Shown here in pieces: positions 1-4,489 of a stretch of 5,386 bases of DNA. The position numbers and the translations under genes were made by a program. The notes under the pieces are model-generated. The model saw nothing but the letters and a program-made list of their open reading frames with translations. It was not told the origin of the DNA and ran no database searches. Location: positions 1 to 5,386 of the forward strand of contig CAADYJ010000084.1 of the NCBI GenBank assembly GCA_900753245.1. Direction: 5' to 3'. Source of the DNA: Clostridia bacterium. GTDB taxonomy: Bacteria > Bacillota > Clostridia > TANB77 > CAG-508. Positions within the stretch are counted from its first letter, which is position 1. Each line of letters begins with the position of its first letter.

Positions 1-76
1 ACATCTATTTTAGTATATTTATTATAATATATAATATTCTCAATTTCAAGTATTTTACATAAATTTCCTTTTGTTT

Positions 77-941
77 CTAAAATTCTTCTAATATGTCTTG
101 CATACATGTTATACATTTTGCTCCTTGCTTTATTAATTCATTTGTTCCTTCTGAGTTCTTGTTTGTTATATTTCCGTGGAATTGCAAATACATTTTTTCC
201 TTGTTCTAAAGCAAAATCTACTGTTGTCATTGTTCCACTTTTCTTTTTTGCTTCTATTACTATAATTCCATTTGAAAGTCCACTTATAATACGATTTCTA
301 GCTGGAAAATTCATTTTCTCTGGTCTTGTTCCAAGTGGATATTCACTTACTATACATCCTCCATTGTTTATTATTTCGTCTACTAAATTTTTATTTTCAG
401 AAGGATATATTATATCTAATGAACTTCCTATGATTGCAATTGTCTTTCCTTTATTTTTCAAAGTTTCTCTATGACAAATACTATCAATTCCTCTTGCCAA
501 GCCACTTATAGTTACTATATCATTTTTTACTATTCCTCTCGTAACAGCTTTAGCTACTTCTTCTCCATATTCTGAATTCTGCCTACATCCTATTACAGCT
601 AGAGAAAAGCTATTTAATATTTCTACATTTCCTTTTATATATAAACTAATTGGTTTATCATATATTTGTTTTAATTTTTCTGGATAATTCTTATCATCTA
701 TGTTTATTAATTCAATATTTTCTTTTTGCATTGTATTCATCATATTTTCTAGTCCTATTTTATACTTTGGATTTAATATTTCTTTTGCTATTTTTTCACC
801 AATACCTTCTATGCTCATTAATTCTTTATGTTTTAAATTCCAAATTTCTTCTATTTTATATTTCTTTAATAATTCCTGTTTTTTTATGCTTCCTAGATTT
901 TTTATTCTAGAAAACCATATCCAATATTTTGTTTTTTCCAT
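77..941 (-). CDS. dprA: DNA-processing protein DprA (Smf), interrupted by a +1 frameshift at a CGG codon
   Basis: DprA binds incoming single-stranded DNA and loads RecA during transformation; it is also widespread in bacteria not known to be competent. The start at 941 is preferred over the in-frame ATG at 959 because GGAG lies 5 bases before it. Numbering from 941: a helix-hairpin-helix-like stretch MSIEGIGEKIAKEI near 42-55, then the Rossmann-like core with VIGCRQNSEYG (117-127), SGLARGID (146-153), IIGSSLDIIYP (170-180), GGCIVSEYPLGTRPE (194-208), NFPARNRIISGLS (211-223) and FALEQGKNVFAIP (243-255). After Pro255 the frame runs into CGG and stops at 138-140 with a non-homologous tail. Skipping one base (176) gives GNITNKNSEGTNELIKQGAK and ends at 77, the conserved DprA ending, for 287 residues. 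No C-terminal winged helix is visible, as in short DprA forms. The identification is firm; whether the shift is recoding, mutation or sequencing error is open. Confidence 0.93.
174..179 (-). other. Candidate +1 frameshift site CCA-CGG in dprA
   Basis: Read on the minus strand, CCA (179-177) is followed by C (176) and then GGA (175-173). Reading CGG as a normal codon gives Arg and a foreign 12-residue tail. Skipping the C gives Pro-Gly-Asn, as expected in the conserved FA[IV]PGN motif of DprA. The context is CCACGGAAAT. It is the only in-frame CGG in any minus-strand gene of the window. The frame break is seen directly; the recoding mechanism is inferred. Confidence 0.7.
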
Positions 942-981
942 TTTTTCTCCTTTTTTCATATATTTTTTATTTGTTATTTTT

Positions 982-1159
982 AGGAGAAAAATATAAAATT
1001 TTCAAAAAAGCGCATTGAAAGTAAGTGAGTTAGAAATTATTAAGAAATTTGTGGAAAGAGTTCATTTTCCAAATGGAAGGGTGCCACAAATTTCGCTTAT
1101 AATTTCTACGCTACTTAGCTTGAACGAGCATTTTTTTAAAATTTCTATATTTTTCTCCT
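982..1159. repeat. 178-base imperfect inverted repeat upstream of dprA (MITE-like or structured RNA)
   Basis: The outer arms AGGAGAAAAATATA (982-995) and TATATTTTTCTCCT (1146-1159) are perfect complements. Pairing continues inward with small bulges: AAATTTT against AAAATTT with C1145 bulged, an A-run against a T-run, TAGAAATTAT (1031-1040) against ATAATTTCTA (1099-1108), and AAATTTGTGG (1045-1054) against CCACAAATTT (1084-1093). The apex (1055-1083) folds again as TTCC-AAAT-GGAA. The whole unit is almost one long hairpin, ending about 40 bases upstream of the dprA start. Such units are typical of non-autonomous palindromic repeats, but a regulatory leader of dprA is also possible. No clear target-site duplication is visible. 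The fold is seen in the sequence; its mobility and function are not known. Confidence 0.65.
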
Positions 1160-1175
1160 TTAAAACTTCTATAAT

Positions 1176-1233
1176 AAAAAACCAGAATTAAGATTTTGTA
1201 CGCAGTGTAAACAGCTACAAAATCTAATTTCTG
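1176..1233 (-). terminator. Hairpin with T-run in the folD-dprA gap, terminator-like on the minus strand
   Basis: The arms 1183-1200 (ending AGATTTTGTA) and 1216-1233 (starting TACAAAATCT) pair over nearly their whole length, with one small irregularity near the base and a 15-base loop. On the minus strand the 3' arm is followed by GG and six T's (1176-1181), the form of an intrinsic terminator or attenuator. It lies downstream of the stronger folD terminator, so it could end a short transcript from the gap, back up folD termination, or act on a dprA leader. Confidence 0.5.
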
Positions 1234-1251
1234 CCATATTTATCTTCTACA

Positions 1252-1278
1252 GAAAGTTATCATACCATGATAACTTTC
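1252..1278. other. Perfect 11-bp stem-loop between folD and dprA
   Basis: GAAAGTTATCA (1252-1262) and TGATAACTTTC (1268-1278) are perfect complements around the 5-base loop TACCA. No T-run follows on either strand, so it is not a standard intrinsic terminator. It sits between two terminator-like hairpins. Confidence 0.5.
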
Positions 1279-1287
1279 CTAGAATAT

Positions 1288-1315
1288 AAAAAAAAACTTA
1301 GTAAAAACTAAGCCC
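1288..1315 (-). terminator. Intrinsic terminator of folD
   Basis: On the minus strand, 16 bases after the folD stop codon, GGG leads into the stem CTTAGT-TTTT-ACTAAG (1312-1297), followed by nine T's (1296-1288). The GGG can extend the stem by G-U pairing with the first T's. Position and strand fit the end of the folD transcript. Confidence 0.8.
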
Positions 1316-1330
1316 TCTGTATTTTTATAA

Positions 1331-2179
1331 TTATTTTTCTTCTAAGTATTTAGCTGCAATTACAACATTGTGAAGTAACATTGCAATTGTCATAGGTCCA
1401 ACTCCACCTGGAACTGGTGTTATGTATGATGCTTTTTTACTTACATTTTCAAAATCCACATCACCAACTAAACCTGTTTCTAATCTATTAATTCCAACAT
1501 CTATAACAACTGCCCCCTCTTTTACCATATCAGCTGTTACAAATTTTGGTTTTCCTATTGCAGAAATTAATATATCTGCATTTTTTGTTATTTCTTCTAT
1601 ATTCTTTGTTTTAGAATGGCAAATAGTAACTGTAGCATCCGCATTTAATAAACATTGTGCTAAAGGTTTTCCCACTATATTGCTTCTTCCTAATATAACA
1701 ACATTTGCACCACTTAAATTTATATTATATTCTTCTAGCATTTTCATAACACCATGTGGAGTACAAGATATAAATGTTTGTCTCTTTAACGTTAGTCTTC
1801 CTATATTTATTGGGTGAAAACCATCTACATCTTTTCTAAAATCTATAGTTTCAAATGCTGTGTATATATCTAATGGCTTTGGAATTGGACTTTGAAGCAG
1901 TATTCCATGTATGTCATTTCTTTTATTTAAGTTTTCTATTACTTTTAGTAATTCTTCCATTGAACATGTTTCATCTAATAAGAATTCCTCATATTCAATT
2001 CCTACTTCATTACATGCTTTACTTTTATTTCTAACATAAACTTTTGATGCTGGATCTTGTCCAACCATTATAACTGCAAGTTTTGGAAATATCTTCTTCT
2101 TTTTCAATTCTTCTACTTCTACTTTTACTTGTTCTCTTATCTTTTTTGAAAGTTCTTTTCCATTTATAATTGTTGCCAT
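1331..2179 (-). CDS. folD: Bifunctional methylenetetrahydrofolate dehydrogenase / methenyltetrahydrofolate cyclohydrolase FolD
   Basis: FolD oxidises 5,10-methylene-THF to 5,10-methenyl-THF with NAD(P)+ and hydrolyses it to 10-formyl-THF, in the cytoplasm, feeding purine and formyl-Met-tRNA synthesis. At 282 residues the length is normal. Visible motifs: SKVYVRNKSKA (45-55) with the catalytic Tyr48 and Lys52 of the YxxxK motif; GILLQSPIP (92-100) with substrate-site Gln96; KDVDGFHPINIGRL (116-129); CTPHGVM (139-145); the nucleotide-binding GRSNIVGKP (164-172); and TPVPGGVGPMT (254-264). The ATG at 2179 has GGAG 6 bases upstream and a consensus promoter just beyond, so the gene is probably transcribed alone, ending at the terminator 1288-1315. 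No CGG codon is in frame. No anomalies were seen. Confidence 0.98.
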   Translation of the reverse strand: MATIINGKELSKKIREQVKVEVEELKKKKIFPKLAVIMVGQDPASKVYVRNKSKACNEVGIEYEEFLLDETCSMEELLKVIENLNKRNDIHGILLQSPIPKPLDIYTAFETIDFRKDVDGFHPINIGRLTLKRQTFISCTPHGVMKMLEEYNINLSGANVVILGRSNIVGKPLAQCLLNADATVTICHSKTKNIEEITKNADILISAIGKPKFVTADMVKEGAVVIDVGINRLETGLVGDVDFENVSKKASYITPVPGGVGPMTIAMLLHNVVIAAKYLEEK

Positions 2180-2203
2180 ATATTTCTCCTTTTATTTTTT
2201 TGT

Positions 2204-2232
2204 ATTATATATTAGCTTTTTTGGTTTTACAA
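2204..2232 (-). promoter_or_regulatory. Sigma-A promoter of folD
   Basis: On the minus strand, TTGTAA (2232-2227), a 17-base spacer and a perfect TATAAT (2209-2204) lie about 25 bases before the folD ATG at 2179, with the ribosome binding site in between. This would give a short leader. Confidence 0.72.
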
Positions 2233-2270
2233 TAGATTTTTATAAACTTTAATATTTTATTCCTATGTAG

Positions 2271-2294
2271 CTTGGAAGAATTATTTCTTCCAAG
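2271..2294 (-). terminator. Perfect 10-bp hairpin downstream of the small membrane protein gene
   Basis: CTTGGAAGAA (2271-2280) and TTCTTCCAAG (2285-2294) are perfect complements around the loop TTAT. The hairpin lies about 20 bases after the stop of the small membrane protein gene and upstream of the folD promoter. No T-run follows on either strand, so it may be a weak terminator or an mRNA 3'-end stabiliser rather than a strong intrinsic terminator. Confidence 0.5.
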
Positions 2295-2314
2295 TTCGTA
2301 TAAACCTTCTGTAA

Positions 2315-2542
2315 TTAGCATTTTCTCTTACAACATATTAACATTATAATTCTTATTATTATTAATACTCCAAGTAAAACTGCTAAAACAACAAATGCAC
2401 CTAATCCTAATACTTCAAATATCGCTGTTTGTGCTCCTATTATAACTCCAATTACAAAAGTAAATAATAATCCTAATATAAAAACTATTATATCAATACA
2501 ACATCTTTTTGCTTTTTTACAACAATTATCTTCTTCAAACAT
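2315..2542 (-). CDS. Small Cys-rich membrane protein with two transmembrane helices, function unknown
   Basis: I do not recognise this family. The start is placed at 2542 (MFEEDNCC, 75 residues) because GGAGGTG lies 6 bases upstream; the in-frame ATG at 2557 overlaps that ribosome binding site and is unlikely. The protein has an acidic then basic Cys-rich head with CC pairs at 7-8 and 14-15. A hydrophobic helix spans about 17-40 (FILGLLFTFVIGVIIGA), a short turn follows, and a second helix spans about 45-69. The tail is CCKRKC. Both ends are Cys- and Lys/Arg-rich and therefore probably cytoplasmic, making a hairpin with both termini inside; the cysteines could bind metal or be acylated (inference). 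It lies 72 bases downstream of dinB on the same strand and may share its transcript. Confidence 0.8.
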   Translation of the reverse strand: MFEEDNCCKKAKRCCIDIIVFILGLLFTFVIGVIIGAQTAIFEVLGLGAFVVLAVLLGVLIIIRIIMLICCKRKC

Positions 2543-2614
2543 ACTATTCACCTCCATAATAGTACATATAAGATACTATTAATATATAATATGCTCTTTT
2601 TCTACTTTTTTCTA

Positions 2615-3829
2615 CTATTTTTCTTCTTTAAATTTTATATTTTTATCAACTTGCATTTTACCTGCTCTTGTAATAGCTTCATACCCGTACTTTTCTTTAA
2701 TGTTATCTAATACTGAATCTATTTTCTTTTGTTTTTCATTTTCTACATTTTCAAACAAAGAAATCTGTCTTTCTTCTTTTTCTACAAGACCGCTTACACT
2801 TACTCCTATTAATCTTATTGGAGTATTATTATAAATTTCTGTTAATAGTTTTTTAGCCTCTTTTCCAATAATTTTAGTACTATCTGTTGCAAAATCCAAC
2901 TTTCTTTGATGTGAAAAAACTTTAAATTCATTAGTTTTTATTTGTACATTTACAACATTTGCAAACATTTCTTGATTTCTTAGCCTATAGCTTACTTGTT
3001 CTACTAAAGCAAGTAAAACTTCTTCTATTTTTTCTATATTATTGTAATCATATGGAAGTGTTATAGAATTTCCTATATTTTTTGGCTTCTCTTTTATATA
3101 GTTTACTTCTTCATTATCTATTCCATTACTATATTCCCATATCATTTTGCCATATTTGCCAAAATTTTTTATTAGCAATTTTTCATCACTTTTAGCTAAG
3201 TCTCCGATAGTTTTTATTCCCATTTTTTGAAGTTTTGGTAGGCTTCTTCTACCTACCATAAAAAGCTCTGATACTGGAAGTATCCACATTTTAGTCTCTA
3301 TTTCTTCTTGATATAATGTATGAACTTTGTTAGGTTTTTCAAAATCTGATGCCATTTTTGCTAAAAGCTTATTGGGTGCTACACCTATATTTACAGTAAA
3401 ACCTAATTCTTCCCTTGCTCTTTTACTTATTTCATATGCTATATCTATTAATTTTCTTGGCTTTGGAATATAACCTGTTAAATCTAAAAAACATTCATCT
3501 ATTGAATAACGTTCTATTTTATCTGTATATTCCAATAATAAATTATATAATGCATTTGAATATTTCCTATACGCATTAAAATCTGATTGAAAAATTTGTA
3601 TATTAGGACATTTTTTACGTGCAAAAAATATTGGTTCACCTGTTTGAATTCCAAATTGTTTTGCAATATTACTTTTAGCTAAAACTATTCCTTTCCTTTG
3701 TGCTTCGTCTCCACCTATAATAGCCGGTATAGTTCTTATATCTAAAGTTTCCCCATTTTTTAATTTTTCTACTGCTGTCCAAGATAAAAATGCATTATTT
3801 ACATCTACATGTAATATTTCTCTTTCCAT
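2615..3829 (-). CDS. dinB: DNA polymerase IV, Y-family translesion polymerase
   Basis: Error-prone Y-family polymerase that copies damaged templates at stalled forks. The start is placed at ATG 3829 (404 residues), with AGGTG 6 bases upstream; the in-frame GTG at 3838 overlaps that site. Palm motifs: HVDVNNAF (7-14) with metal-binding Asp9 and Phe14 at the steric-gate position, and YSIDECFLD (108-116) with catalytic Asp111 and Glu112. GVAPNKLLAKMASDFEKPN (149-167) is the conserved palm-to-thumb region. Helix-hairpin-helix-type DNA binding lies in VGRRSLPKLQKMGIKTIGDL (192-211), and the little finger spans about 250-350. QISLF (355-359) is a beta-clamp binding motif of the QLxLF type, followed by a charged tail. 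The reading frame is intact with no CGG codon. The promoter carries a LexA-box-like palindrome, fitting SOS control. Confidence 0.95.
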   Translation of the reverse strand: MEREILHVDVNNAFLSWTAVEKLKNGETLDIRTIPAIIGGDEAQRKGIVLAKSNIAKQFGIQTGEPIFFARKKCPNIQIFQSDFNAYRKYSNALYNLLLEYTDKIERYSIDECFLDLTGYIPKPRKLIDIAYEISKRAREELGFTVNIGVAPNKLLAKMASDFEKPNKVHTLYQEEIETKMWILPVSELFMVGRRSLPKLQKMGIKTIGDLAKSDEKLLIKNFGKYGKMIWEYSNGIDNEEVNYIKEKPKNIGNSITLPYDYNNIEKIEEVLLALVEQVSYRLRNQEMFANVVNVQIKTNEFKVFSHQRKLDFATDSTKIIGKEAKKLLTEIYNNTPIRLIGVSVSGLVEKEERQISLFENVENEKQKKIDSVLDNIKEKYGYEAITRAGKMQVDKNIKFKEEK

Positions 3830-3846
3830 ATTTAACACCTATGGTT

Positions 3847-3875
3847 ATTATAAAACATATGTTTTGTATTGTCAA
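3847..3875 (-). promoter_or_regulatory. Consensus sigma-A promoter of dinB
   Basis: On the minus strand, a perfect TTGACA (3875-3870), a 17-base spacer and a perfect TATAAT (3852-3847) precede the dinB start at 3829. An unrepressed promoter this good would be strong, so a repressor is expected. The palindrome 3852-3865 fills most of the spacer. Confidence 0.85.
3852..3865. promoter_or_regulatory. LexA-box-like operator in the dinB promoter
   Basis: AAAACATATGTTTT is a perfect 14-bp palindrome lying between -35 and -10 and touching the -10 box. The Bacillus-type LexA box has the core GAACATATGTTC; this site matches it at all but the outer G and C of that core. LexA control of dinB is well known in many bacteria. 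Binding here is inferred from position and similarity. Confidence 0.6.
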
Positions 3876-3916
3876 GAAAAATCGTTCGTCAAATTTCATC
3901 ATTTTATTACTTTTTA

Positions 3917-3945
3917 TTTACAATTTTATTATTTTGCTATAAAAT
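3917..3945 (+). promoter_or_regulatory. Probable sigma-A promoter of tsaE
   Basis: TTTACA (3917-3922), a 17-base spacer and TAAAAT (3940-3945) lie 39 bases upstream of the tsaE ATG; TATAAA at 3938-3943 is an alternative -10. The whole region is AT-rich, so chance matches are likely and the call is moderate. Confidence 0.45.
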
Positions 3946-3983
3946 ACTAATATACATTAATTTTAGAAAGGCATGAGTTTTAT

Positions 3984-4407
3984 ATGGAAAAGTTTATATC
4001 AAAAAGTGAACAGGATACAATTGATTTTGCAAAAAATTTTGCAAAGAATTTAAAAAAAGGTGATATTATAGTTTTAACTGGTGAACTTGGCTCTCGGAAA
4101 AACTAAATTTACTCAAGGTGTGCTTACTTATTTTGGTCTTGAAAAAGAAATTTCTAGCCCCACTTTTACTATTGTTAACGAATACCATAAAGATGATGTA
4201 AATATATATCATTTTGATGTTTATCGTTTAGAAGATACTGACGAATTCTACGCTATGGGTGGAGAAGAATATTTTGAAAATGGTATTTGTATTATTGAAT
4301 GGGGTGAACAAATTGAAGAGATTTTACCAAAAGGATATACTAAAATAACTTTTTCTAAATCTGAAGAAAATGAAAATTATAGAGAATTAAAAATCGAGAA
4401 ATTTTAA
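3984..4407 (+). CDS. tsaE: tRNA t6A synthesis ATPase TsaE, interrupted by a +1 frameshift at a CGG codon
   Basis: TsaE is the P-loop ATPase that works with TsaB and TsaD to make N6-threonylcarbamoyladenosine at position 37 of ANN-decoding tRNAs. From ATG 3984 (AAAGG about 12 bases upstream, a long spacing), the frame reads KKGDIIVLTGELGS and then hits CGG (4095-4097) and the stop TAA at 4104-4106, giving a 40-residue stub. Skipping C4095 gives the Walker A motif GELGSGKT followed by KFTQGVL, SSPTFTIVNEY, IYHFDVYRL and GICIIEWGEQ, all typical of TsaE. The restored protein is 140 residues, close to the usual length of about 150. Without the shift the ATP-binding lysine is lost. The GTG at 4081 would start a piece missing the beta strand before the P-loop and is not a believable start. 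The gene stands alone, without tsaB, rimI or tsaD beside it. Confidence 0.93.
4092..4097 (+). other. Candidate +1 frameshift site TCT-CGG in tsaE
   Basis: TCT (4092-4094) is followed by C (4095) and GGA (4096-4098). Normal reading gives Ser-Arg-Lys-Asn-stop; skipping C4095 gives Ser-Gly-Lys-Thr, the Walker A motif. The context TCTCGGAAAA shares CGGAAA, and the wider pattern YCWCGGAAA, with the dprA site. It is the only in-frame CGG in this gene. Confidence 0.7.
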
Positions 4408-4420
4408 AATTTCTCGATTT
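4391..4420. terminator. 30-bp perfect palindrome overlapping the tsaE stop codon
   Basis: AAATCGAGAAATTTT (4391-4405) is followed directly by its reverse complement AAAATTTCTCGATTT (4406-4420). As RNA it would form a stem of about 13 bp with a TTAA-type loop on either strand. The tsaE stop codon (4405-4407) sits at its centre. Placed between convergent genes, it probably acts as a two-way terminator or 3'-end stabiliser, though only short T stretches follow. Confidence 0.55.
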
Positions 4421-4436
4421 ATTCATAACAACTAAC

Positions 4437-4459
4437 CTGAATTTTTTCAGATTTTTTTT
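4437..4459 (+). terminator. Intrinsic terminator downstream of tsaE
   Basis: CTGAA (4437-4441), loop TTTT and TTCAG (4446-4450) form a short stem, followed by A and eight T's (4452-4459) on the plus strand. The stem is weak but position and T-run fit the end of the tsaE transcript. Confidence 0.6.
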
Positions 4460-4489
4460 AATTTTTTAAGTCTGTCTAAAAAACTTGTT

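Noticed and set aside
1..76. Possible continuation of dprA into a winged-helix domain
   Set aside because: After the stop at 77-79, no frame gives winged-helix-like sequence. The stretch is AT-rich with no visible gene or terminator.
106..474. Plus-strand open frame of 122 codons
   Set aside because: It is antisense to the well-supported dprA, is very Phe/Leu/Ser-rich, and has no ribosome binding site.
650..996. Plus-strand open frames (650-910 and 700-996)
   Set aside because: Antisense shadows of the 5' half of dprA, hydrophobic only because the opposite strand is Lys- and Glu-rich.
977..1005. Possible dprA promoter on the minus strand (TTGAAA, 17 bases, TAAAAA)
   Set aside because: The -10 is poor, and it overlaps the outer arm of the inverted repeat in very AT-rich sequence where chance matches are common.
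1015..1191. Plus-strand open frame from a TTG through the large inverted repeat, 58 codons
   Set aside because: It has no well-spaced ribosome binding site and no ATG, lies inside a palindrome, and its product resembles nothing I recognise. The GGAG at 983-986 is about 28 bases from the TTG. Multiple genomic copies with a conserved frame would reopen the question.
1422..1817. Plus-strand open frame of 131 codons
   Set aside because: Antisense shadow of folD, which is complete and motif-rich.
3883..3888. CGTTCG as a second LexA half-site near the dinB promoter
   Set aside because: Only one half-site is present and no symmetric partner lies at a suitable distance.
4081..4407. Stand-alone 108-residue TsaE starting at GTG 4081
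   Set aside because: It would lack the N-terminal strand and the first half of Walker A. The missing part lies directly upstream in the other frame from ATG 3984, so this is the 3' part of a frameshifted gene.
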